Made by a program: the position numbers and the translations under genes. The notes under the pieces are model-generated. The model did no database searches. It was given only the letters and a program-made list of their open reading frames with translations, and had not been told where the DNA came from. A stretch of 64,000 nucleotides of DNA from Mycolicibacterium lacusdiani (lineage in GTDB: Bacteria; Actinomycetota; Actinomycetes; Mycobacteriales; Mycobacteriaceae): positions 434,001 to 498,000 of the forward strand of contig NZ_JAKCFC010000003.1 of the NCBI RefSeq assembly GCF_021916785.1, in the 5' to 3' direction. Positions 8,244 to 15,042 of this stretch are shown in pieces (the first letter of the stretch is position 1; each line of letters starts with the position of its first letter).

Positions 8244-9197
8244 ATGTCGTCGAAGAAGTCAAAGAAGTCGAAGAAGAAGACCAAGGCGAAGCGGGCGGAG
8301 AATGCCGATGCTCGGGTACCGGACCAACCGTTGCCGCAGGCCCTGGGACCGGTGTTCGCCAATCCCCCTGCAGACCGCCCGCTGCCTTGGCTCAGTAGGC
8401 CGACCGACGTCCAATCGGTCATCCGTCAGGTCGACGACATCGTCGACTGGTCGATCGAGATCCCGAACGGCATTGGGTATTTCGCGACCATGCAGAAGCG
8501 GATCGCCATTGCGGTGGAGCTGGCGATCGAGGGCGGCGAATTCGACGACGCCGACCGGATGCGCGAACTCACGTTGATCTTCGTCGGGCGCTACTTCGAC
8601 GCGCTCAACGCGTACTTCCATCCGGAGCCCTACCAGCGGCCAACCAAGGTGTGGCAGTGGGCATTCGACGGCGTCTCCTACGACGAGCCCATCATCGTGC
8701 AGCACCTGCTCACCGGAATTTGTGCGCACATCATGCACGACCTGGGCATTGCCGCCGCTCGGGTTGGCGGGAACGCCCTGCCCGACCTCGAACACGACTT
8801 CGACTACGTGAACGTCATCCTGGCCAGCCAGGTGAAACCCGTTCTGGCTGCGCTCACAGAACTATCGCCCGTGCTCGGCTGGCTGCTGTCCAGGGTGGCG
8901 GTCGACTCGATCGTGGCGGAGTGGATCGTCAAGTTCCGCGATCTCGCGTGGGCGTGGGCGGGGCTTCTCGTCGAGAAACCCGACCAGCATAGGGATCTCG
9001 CGGACATTCAAGACGCCTGGGCCAGTGTCATGAGCGTCTTCTTCCTCAATCCCACGATCGGGCCGATGCCGTCCGTCGTGCGATGCATCGCCCGGTCGGA
9101 GAGTCGCGACATCGCGCGCAACGTCCGGCGGTTCGACGATGCAGCCCAGACCCCGGTGCCAGCCGACCCCGTGTTCGTGCAGGCCCTGATGCGCTAA
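8244..9197 (+). CDS. DUF5995 family protein
   Basis: The protein has 317 residues. After a very lysine-rich start (SSKKSKKSKKKTKAKR) it carries the pattern I associate with DUF5995: QVDDIVDW, GYFATMQKRIAIAVE, MRELTLIFVGRYFDALNAY, and a conserved VQHLLTGICAHIMHDLGIAAA segment, all in a helical protein with no signal peptide. The function of this family is not known; the conserved His residues in the central helix could bind metal or a cofactor, which is inference. The ATG at 8244 lies 12 nt after the LuxR stop, so it is probably co-expressed with that regulator. It converges with the FAD oxidoreductase, with only 13 bp between stops. Confidence 0.75.
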   Translation: MSSKKSKKSKKKTKAKRAENADARVPDQPLPQALGPVFANPPADRPLPWLSRPTDVQSVIRQVDDIVDWSIEIPNGIGYFATMQKRIAIAVELAIEGGEFDDADRMRELTLIFVGRYFDALNAYFHPEPYQRPTKVWQWAFDGVSYDEPIIVQHLLTGICAHIMHDLGIAAARVGGNALPDLEHDFDYVNVILASQVKPVLAALTELSPVLGWLLSRVAVDSIVAEWIVKFRDLAWAWAGLLVEKPDQHRDLADIQDAWASVMSVFFLNPTIGPMPSVVRCIARSESRDIARNVRRFDDAAQTPVPADPVFVQALMR

Positions 9198-9210
9198 CGA
9201 CGCCGGTGCC

Positions 9211-10956
9211 TCAGCCGGGCAGCACCGCGTCGACCGCACGCAGACCCCTTGCCACGAACCACGACAACGGGTTCGTGCCCTCCACCCTTCCGGACGCGTC
9301 GGTGGCGAACGCCGGCCTCTTGGGCCTTCTGCGGCCCGAGCGCCACAGCACCTCGTCGACGTATCGAAGCGGTCGAAGCAACGCGGGCTCCACGAGCCGG
9401 AACGTCGGGCAACGATCCGTCGCGGGACGCCCCTCCTTGGCGAGGATGCCGTTGACCGCGTTGCGGGCGGCCTCGTTGGCGCCCTCCATGGTTGCGAGAT
9501 CGGTGTTCCCCCGGACGAAGTCGGATGCCAGGAAGAAGTTGGGAATTCGAGTCGTCGCATCAGGCCGGTATCGCCATGAGCGCTTCGTGTTGATCAGCAG
9601 CGGCTCGTCGTTGGCGAGCTTGCCCGGGTCGCGGAAATCGATTGCGGGATCGAGGAAACGCGACAGCAGGTGCTTCTCCTCGAGTTCACCGTGGTCGAGG
9701 TGATCGAGCAGTTGCTCCCACACCTCGTCGAGGATCTCCTCTTCGGTGCACTGGCGGGCAGGCTTGCCGAGTCGCTTACTGCAGGTGTCCCAGTCCGAGA
9801 TGTCCACCGACAGCACGTCGCGCACCCGTCCGTCGCCCCGGTCCGCGAGTGGGAAGTCGCGCCAGAACTGGCCCTGGGCGATCGACGTCAGTGCCCATTC
9901 CGAGTCGATGTAGATGGCATGCCCGGGAGGGAAGGCGGTCAGCGGCACGTCGAAGTAGTACATGGCGCCCGTCATCCACCGCGTGGTGAGCCGGTGCAGG
10001 TATCCGAGACGGGGCTCGGCTGCGCGGAGCTGCGTGGTGAGCAGGCGAACCAGTTTCTCCACCGGCACCGCAGCGACGTAGTAGTCCGCGGTCACCGTCC
10101 CCGGGATGCCCTCGACGGTGACACCGGTGATGTCTCTGCCGTCGCATTGGATCGCGGTGACGGGGTGTCCGCATCGGAACGTCACCGCGGCCCGCCATGG
10201 CTGCTCCGCCGGCGGCGTCGCTAAGTACCGCACCCAGGGGTCGATCCACACCTCGCTCGTCGGGCCGTCGAGCACTCGATCGACCTTCCCATCGACCTGT
10301 GCCTGGTCCTGCACCAGCTGCGTCAGAATCGCTGCGCCCGTTCGGGCCGACATCTCCTCGGCGCGCGCCGCGACGAGCGACCGCGTCATGCCCTTGGCCA
10401 GAAACTTCTGGAACTGTGCGGATCGGTGGTCGGCGTCGAGGAAGTCCCACCAGCTCTGTCGCTCGAATTCTGCGAGTCGACGCTCGTCGCACGAGGTGAG
10501 GAACGCGAGAACACGTTCGACGAAGGCTGCGTACTCCGCGAGCGGGATCGCCAGGTCGAACGCAATCATCCGGAAGAACCTGATCATCTTCACGACGTCG
10601 CCGGGGCTCGACGGGAACTTCAGCGGCGCGAGGATCTCATTCGACGAACCGTGCGATTGGGCCAGCAACATCTCGGTGGCTTGGGTCAGGTTGTCCTTCA
10701 CGCAGCCGCTGGCGTACGGAATCTCTTCCATCGTCGCATCGAGATGTCGGTAGAAACCCGGGAAGAACCGAAACCCGTGTTCACCGGGCAGGTCCGCTCT
10801 GCCGTCCATACCGGTGTTGGGGACTGGCATCGACCGTGCCTTGCCGCCCAACTCCTTGCGCGCTTCGTAGACGGTGACGTCGAATCCACGCTTGGCGAGT
10901 TCATGGGCAGCACTGAGCCCCCCGATTCCACCCCCAAGCACCGCAACGGATGCCAT
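9211..10956 (-). CDS. FAD-dependent amine oxidase / phytoene desaturase-like oxidoreductase
   Basis: A 581-residue flavoprotein. The N-terminal dinucleotide-binding motif is VAVLGGGIGGLSAAHELAKRG, followed by a conserved acidic residue (VTVYEARKELGGKA). The HGFRFFPGFYRHL segment and the C-terminal LASDFVRGNTDLATMEGANEA (the second FAD-contacting region) are typical of the hydroxysqualene dehydroxylase and carotenoid desaturase-like branch. The substrate is likely an isoprenoid or other lipid but is not determined by sequence. The ATG at 10956 starts directly on the Rossmann motif. It lies just downstream of a secreted protein gene on the same strand (22 bp gap), so they may share a transcript. 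No crt genes are nearby, so carotenoid synthesis is not implied. Confidence 0.85.
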   Translation of the reverse strand: MASVAVLGGGIGGLSAAHELAKRGFDVTVYEARKELGGKARSMPVPNTGMDGRADLPGEHGFRFFPGFYRHLDATMEEIPYASGCVKDNLTQATEMLLAQSHGSSNEILAPLKFPSSPGDVVKMIRFFRMIAFDLAIPLAEYAAFVERVLAFLTSCDERRLAEFERQSWWDFLDADHRSAQFQKFLAKGMTRSLVAARAEEMSARTGAAILTQLVQDQAQVDGKVDRVLDGPTSEVWIDPWVRYLATPPAEQPWRAAVTFRCGHPVTAIQCDGRDITGVTVEGIPGTVTADYYVAAVPVEKLVRLLTTQLRAAEPRLGYLHRLTTRWMTGAMYYFDVPLTAFPPGHAIYIDSEWALTSIAQGQFWRDFPLADRGDGRVRDVLSVDISDWDTCSKRLGKPARQCTEEEILDEVWEQLLDHLDHGELEEKHLLSRFLDPAIDFRDPGKLANDEPLLINTKRSWRYRPDATTRIPNFFLASDFVRGNTDLATMEGANEAARNAVNGILAKEGRPATDRCPTFRLVEPALLRPLRYVDEVLWRSGRRRPKRPAFATDASGRVEGTNPLSWFVARGLRAVDAVLPG

Positions 10957-10978
10957 CGCACGATGGTAGGCGTCAGCC

Positions 10979-11518
10979 CTAGTTGAAGTAGGGGTTCGTT
11001 CCCTCGGGGCGATCCAGCAGCGGGTTTGTCGCGTTGAGGATGAAGCTGCCCGCCGGGCTCAGCACGAAGCCGGCCTGATCGAAGTTGTTCTGGCACGTCG
11101 TGACCACGCCGTCGAAGCCGCACGTCACGTTGCGGAAGCTGATGCGCGAGCCTGCGGGCATCGGCTTGGCGTCGGCGGCGAGACCGTCGTAGATCGGCGC
11201 CGCGGCGTTCGAGAAGCCCGGCGCACCGATCTGTCCGCCGCTGACGACGTTGGCCGCATTTGGAGCCGCGGGCAGTGCGCCGCTGCAGCCGTAGCCGCCG
11301 GTGGTCCGGTTCAGCACGCACGTGACGCCGTCGGCGACCCGGAACGAGTAGAAGCTGCCGTCCATCGCCGCGAACTCCGAGGGCTTCACTGGCGTCAGCA
11401 CGTTGACGTTGGGCGGTGGGGGTGGCGGCGCCGGTTGCGGCTCGGCGTTTGCCACGGTGGACATGCCCAACGCTGCTGCCCCCGCAGCAACCAGGCCGAT
11501 CAGTGTTCTGCTCAGCAC
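10979..11518 (-). CDS. Conserved mycobacterial secreted protein
   Basis: A 179-residue exported protein. With the GTG at 11518 it starts LSRTLIGLVAAGAAALGMS and ends its signal peptide at ANA. A proline run (PQPAPPPPPP) and a domain with four cysteines in two likely pairs follow (VTCVLNR, GYGCSG; VTCGFDG, TTCQNN). The same type of small Cys-containing secreted domain occurs widely in mycobacteria without known function. A longer frame exists, but the GTG is 6 nt after a TANNNT box, fitting a leaderless start. It precedes the FAD oxidoreductase on the same strand. It could be an envelope protein; nothing in the sequence shows a catalytic site. Confidence 0.72.
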   Translation of the reverse strand: MLSRTLIGLVAAGAAALGMSTVANAEPQPAPPPPPPNVNVLTPVKPSEFAAMDGSFYSFRVADGVTCVLNRTTGGYGCSGALPAAPNAANVVSGGQIGAPGFSNAAAPIYDGLAADAKPMPAGSRISFRNVTCGFDGVVTTCQNNFDQAGFVLSPAGSFILNATNPLLDRPEGTNPYFN

Positions 11519-11524
11519 GCGATC

Positions 11525-11530
11525 AGAGTA
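11525..11530 (-). promoter_or_regulatory. Leaderless -10 box of the secreted protein gene
   Basis: On the minus strand TACTCT is followed by 6 nt and the GTG at 11518. No Shine-Dalgarno is present. Confidence 0.5.
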
Positions 11531-11616
11531 GAGCAGGCGTTGGATGGGCGCTCGGTTACCTCGGGAAGGGGTCGTCACACCAAGATCATCGGCGACGGGC
11601 CTCGGTTCGTTAGCCG

Positions 11617-11676
11617 GCGAGCGTGCGCGAACTCGGGTTCTGACGCGGCGTGTCGGCCGCAGACACGCACGCTCGC
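11617..11676. repeat. 60-bp palindromic intergenic repeat, copy 1
   Basis: The ends GCGAGCGTGCG and CGCACGCTCGC are perfect 11-bp inverted repeats. A second stem, CGTGTC with GACACG, lies inside, giving a forked structure. The element is identical to 41113-41172 at 58 of 60 positions. It lies just after the htpX stop codon, so it may serve as its terminator. Confidence 0.85.
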
Positions 11677-11690
11677 GGGAGGTCGGGAGA

Positions 11691-12569
11691 TCAGTAGTAA
11701 CCCGGGGGGCGGCCGGCCATCTGCTCGAGGCGGGCGATGCGGTCGGCCATTGGCGGGTGGGTGGCGAAGAGCTTGCCGATCTTCTCGCCCGAGCGGAACG
11801 GGTTGGCGATCATCAGGTGCGCCTGGTCGGCCAGTTGCGGCTCGGGCGGCAACGGGGCCGCCTCGACGCCGCGGCTGATCTTGCGCAGTGCGTTGGCCAG
11901 GGCCAGCGGGTCGCCGGTCAGCTCGGCGCCGGACTGGTCGGCCTGGTACTCCCGCTGCCGCGAGACCGCCAGCCGGATCACGGTCGCCGCGATCGGGCCG
12001 AGCAGCGAAACCAGCAGGATCGCAAAGGGATTGGTGCCACCGTCGCGGTTCCCGCCGAACATGCTCGCGAAGAACGCGAGGTTGGCCAGCGCGGTGATCA
12101 CCGAGGCCATCGCGCCCGCCACGCACGAGATCAGGATGTCGCGGTTGTAGACGTGCGACAGCTCGTGGCCGAGCACCGCGCGCAGCTCACGCTCGTCGAG
12201 GATCCGCAGGATGCCGGTCGTGCAGCACACCGCGGCGTTGCGCGGGTTGCGCCCCGTCGCGAACGCGTTGGGCGCATCGGTGTCGCTGATGTACAGCCGC
12301 GGCATCGGCTGATGCGCGGCGTTCGCCAGCTCGCGCACGATCCGGTACATCGCAGGCGCCTGCAGCTCGGTGACGGGCTGGGCGTGCATCGCCTTGAGCG
12401 CCATCTTGTCGCTGTTGAAGTAGACGTAGGCGTTCATGCCGACGGCAAACAGCACGGCCAGGAACATCACGTTCCTGCCGAACAGGGCTCCGACGAACAC
12501 GATCAGACCTGAGAAGCCGACCAGCAGCAGAAAGGTCTTGAATCGGTTCGCGTGCGGATGCCAGGTCAT
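11691..12569 (-). CDS. htpX: Membrane zinc metalloprotease HtpX
   Basis: A 292-residue M48 family protease that degrades damaged membrane proteins. The zinc motif HELSH is at residues 135-139, and the third ligand lies in the EYQAD segment further on. Two N-terminal membrane helices (about 12-29 and 34-50) and two after the active site (about 145-190) match the family. The ATG at 12569 follows AGGAGG with 9 nt spacing, so a 22-residue upstream extension is rejected. The position next to grcC1 matches M. tuberculosis Rv0563. It is transcribed in the same direction as grcC1 (97 bp gap) and could be its second gene. A palindromic repeat follows the stop. Confidence 0.95.
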   Translation of the reverse strand: MTWHPHANRFKTFLLLVGFSGLIVFVGALFGRNVMFLAVLFAVGMNAYVYFNSDKMALKAMHAQPVTELQAPAMYRIVRELANAAHQPMPRLYISDTDAPNAFATGRNPRNAAVCCTTGILRILDERELRAVLGHELSHVYNRDILISCVAGAMASVITALANLAFFASMFGGNRDGGTNPFAILLVSLLGPIAATVIRLAVSRQREYQADQSGAELTGDPLALANALRKISRGVEAAPLPPEPQLADQAHLMIANPFRSGEKIGKLFATHPPMADRIARLEQMAGRPPGYY

Positions 12570-12666
12570 CGGCGGGCCAACCTCCTTGAACGTTGAACTC
12601 GAAGAACGTAGAACTCGAAGTCTTCCGATGATCAAACGCCTGAGGGCGTGTCGCGGTTCCTAACCG

Positions 12667-13674
12667 TCAGCCGTGCCGGTTGACGGTGTACTCGACCAGA
12701 CCCGCCAACGCGTCCCGGCCGGGGCCGGCAGGCAATTTGGCCAGCTCGCTGCGAGCGTCGGCGGCGTACTGCGCCACGGTCGCCTTGGCCTCGACGATGC
12801 CGCGTGACGAACGCAACAGCGCGAGCGCCTCGGCCAGGTCCGCGTCGTCCTCCACCGGACCAGAGAGCAGCGTCCGCAGCCGCTCGGCGTCCGGACCGGT
12901 CTCACGCAGCGCGTAGAGCACGGGCAGCGTGTGCACGCCCTCTCGCAGGTCGGTCCCTGGCACCTTGCCGGATTCGTCGGGATCGCTGTCGATGTCGATG
13001 ACGTCGTCGGAGATCTGGAACGCGGTGCCGACGATGCCGCCGATGCGCGACAACCGTTCGATCTGCTCGTCGTCGGCGCCGGAGAACGTCGCGCCAAACC
13101 GGCCGGACGCCGCGATCAGACATGCGGTCTTCTCGTACACCACCTTGAGGTAGTGCTCGACGGAGTCGGTGTTCTCGGGCACGCCCCGGGTCTCGCGCAT
13201 CTGGCCGGTCACCAGCTCGGCGAAGGTGTCGGCAATGATCCGCACCGCCTCCGGGCCGAGCCGCGACACCAGCCGCGACGCCGTCGCGAACAGGTAGTCA
13301 CCGGCCAGGATCGCGATGTTGTTGCCCCACCGCGCATTGGCGCTGTCGGCGCCGCGGCGCACCTGGGCCTCGTCCATGACGTCGTCGTGATAGAGCGTCG
13401 CGAGGTGCACCAGCTCGATCACCGCACCGGCAACGGTCACCTGCCACGCGTCCGGTTCCGGACCGAGTTGCGCCGACAGGACGGTGAACAGCGGACGGAA
13501 CCGCTTGCCGCCCGCCTTGAACAGGTGCTGAACGGCCTCGGCCATCAGCTCGTCGGACTTGCCCAGCTCGGTGGCCATCAGATCTTCGACGCGCGCCACC
13601 CCGTCGCGCACACGCGCGGCGAAATCAGCATCGCCGAAGTCCACGCCCGCGACCACGGTCGCCGGTGTCTTCAT
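12667..13674 (-). CDS. grcC1: Polyprenyl diphosphate synthase
   Basis: A 335-residue trans-prenyltransferase that condenses isopentenyl diphosphate onto an allylic primer to make a long-chain polyprenyl diphosphate. By context this is the menaquinone side chain. The first aspartate-rich motif is LYHDDVMDE (Asp97, Asp98, Asp101), with the substrate-binding GGKRFRP upstream, and the second is QISDDVIDID. It corresponds to Rv0562. A much longer open frame continues upstream through the divergent menJ gene but is spurious: the ATG at 13674 gives the family length and lies 6 nt after TATGTT, a leaderless arrangement. It is divergent from menJ, the two sharing a region with a triplicated 36-bp repeat. 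Confidence 0.94.
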   Translation of the reverse strand: MKTPATVVAGVDFGDADFAARVRDGVARVEDLMATELGKSDELMAEAVQHLFKAGGKRFRPLFTVLSAQLGPEPDAWQVTVAGAVIELVHLATLYHDDVMDEAQVRRGADSANARWGNNIAILAGDYLFATASRLVSRLGPEAVRIIADTFAELVTGQMRETRGVPENTDSVEHYLKVVYEKTACLIAASGRFGATFSGADDEQIERLSRIGGIVGTAFQISDDVIDIDSDPDESGKVPGTDLREGVHTLPVLYALRETGPDAERLRTLLSGPVEDDADLAEALALLRSSRGIVEAKATVAQYAADARSELAKLPAGPGRDALAGLVEYTVNRHG

Positions 13675-13680
13675 GGGTCC

Positions 13681-13686
13681 AACATA
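13681..13686 (-). promoter_or_regulatory. Leaderless -10 box of grcC1
   Basis: On the minus strand TATGTT is followed by 6 nt and the ATG at 13674. No Shine-Dalgarno is present. Confidence 0.5.
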
Positions 13687-13706
13687 CTGGGGAGTGTGGC
13701 GGCTAC

Positions 13707-13812
13707 GGCGGGCAGGAGCGAAGCGACCCGGGGTGTGATTGCGGCGGGCAGGAGCGAAGCGACCCGGGGTGTGATTGCGGCGGGCAGGAGCGAAGCGACC
13801 CGGGGTGTGATT
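13707..13812. repeat. Three tandem 36-bp repeats between grcC1 and menJ
   Basis: The unit begins GGCGGGCAGGAGCGAAGCG and ends GACCCGGGGTGTGATTGC. Units start at 13707, 13743 and 13779; the third differs only at its last two bases. Each copy contains an AGGAG and a GTG ATT in the same reading frame, because 36 is a multiple of 3. The last GTG (13807) is the likely menJ start. The region also holds the promoters of both divergent genes. Confidence 0.9.
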
Positions 13813-15024
13813 CGGCATGACGTGGTCGTGATCGGGGCCGGGCCCGCCGGTTCGGCTGCCGCTGCCTGGGCGGCGCGCGGCGGTCGCGACGTCCTCGTGA
13901 TCGACTCCGCGGAATTCCCCCGCGACAAGGCGTGCGGCGACGGGCTCACCCCGCGGGCGGTTGCCGAACTGAAGTTGCTCGGCCTCGGCGAGTGGCTCGA
14001 CGGCAGGGTCACCCACCGTGGCCTGCGGATGGCGGGCTTCGGCGCCGACGTCGAGATCGAGTGGCCGGGCCCCTCGTTTCCGCCGACCAGCAGTGCGGTG
14101 CCCCGAACCGAACTCGACGACCGCATTCGGTCGGTCGCCGCAGACGACGGCGCCAAGATGCTCCTGAGCACCAAAGCCGTTGACGTCAGGCATGATTCGA
14201 CGGGCCGCGTCACGTCGGTGATCCTCGACTCGGGCGACGAGATCGGGTGCGCGGAGTTGATCGTCGCCGATGGTGCCCGCTCGACGTTGGGCCGCAAGCT
14301 CGGTCGCGCCTGGCACCAGGAGACCGTCTACGGCGTGGCGATCCGCGGGTACATCGCGACGCCGCGCGCAAGCGAGCCGTGGATCACCTCGCACTTGGAG
14401 CTGCGCTCCCCCGCGGGCGACGTCCTGCCCGGTTACGGCTGGATCTTCCCGCTCGGCAACGGCGAGGTGAACATCGGCGTCGGCGCGCTCGCGACCACCA
14501 AGCGTCCGGCCGATGCCGCACTCCGGCCGCTGATGTCGTACTACACGCAGCAACGCCGCGACGAGTGGGGCTTCGAGGGTGAACCGCGGGCCGGCCTCTC
14601 CGCGCTGCTGCCGATGGGCGGCGCCGTCTCGGGTGTCGCCGGCCCCAACTGGGTGCTGATCGGCGACGCCGCGGCATGCGTGAACCCGCTCAACGGCGAG
14701 GGCATCGACTACGGCCTGGAGACCGGGCGGCTGGCCGCCGAGATGCTCGGGTCGGGAGACTTCACCGACGCCTGGCCCGCCGAACTGCGGCGGCACTACG
14801 CCCAGGGCTTCTCGGTCGCCCGCCGGCTGGCGCTGCTGCTGACGATCCCCCGGTTCCTGCCGTCAGCGGGGCCGTTCGCGATGCGGTCGACGTTCCTCAT
14901 GGGCGTCGCAGTGCGGGTGATGGGCAATCTCGTCACCGACGAGGACGACGACTGGATCGCCAAGTTGTGGCGACGTGCGGGCAGTGGTTCGGCCCGACTC
15001 GACAACCGACCGCCATTCAGTTGA
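13807..15024 (+). CDS. menJ: Menaquinone reductase (geranylgeranyl reductase family)
   Basis: A 405-residue flavoprotein matching Rv0561c in length and context. In M. tuberculosis MenJ saturates one isoprene unit of the menaquinone side chain to give MK-9(II-H2). The FAD motif is DVVVIGAGPAGSAAAAWAARGG at the N-terminus; PRDKACGDGLTPRA and GDAAACVNPLNGEGIDYGLETGR are the other family signatures. The GTG at 13807 gives the expected length; two further in-frame GTG codons upstream (13735, 13771) are copies within the 36-bp tandem repeat and could add 12 or 24 residues. It is divergent from grcC1, which makes its substrate's tail. A LuxR regulator follows 18 bp later. Confidence 0.93.
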   Translation: MIRHDVVVIGAGPAGSAAAAWAARGGRDVLVIDSAEFPRDKACGDGLTPRAVAELKLLGLGEWLDGRVTHRGLRMAGFGADVEIEWPGPSFPPTSSAVPRTELDDRIRSVAADDGAKMLLSTKAVDVRHDSTGRVTSVILDSGDEIGCAELIVADGARSTLGRKLGRAWHQETVYGVAIRGYIATPRASEPWITSHLELRSPAGDVLPGYGWIFPLGNGEVNIGVGALATTKRPADAALRPLMSYYTQQRRDEWGFEGEPRAGLSALLPMGGAVSGVAGPNWVLIGDAAACVNPLNGEGIDYGLETGRLAAEMLGSGDFTDAWPAELRRHYAQGFSVARRLALLLTIPRFLPSAGPFAMRSTFLMGVAVRVMGNLVTDEDDDWIAKLWRRAGSGSARLDNRPPFS

Positions 15025-15042
15025 TCGAGCAAATGACGTGAA

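Noticed and set aside
13707..13812. Possible small CRISPR array
   Set aside because: The 36-bp units are directly adjacent without unique spacers, and no cas genes are near. They are simple tandem repeats.
12667..14796. 709-residue minus-strand frame including grcC1
   Set aside because: The first 374 codons are antisense to menJ and carry no family signal; the real start is the ATG at 13674.
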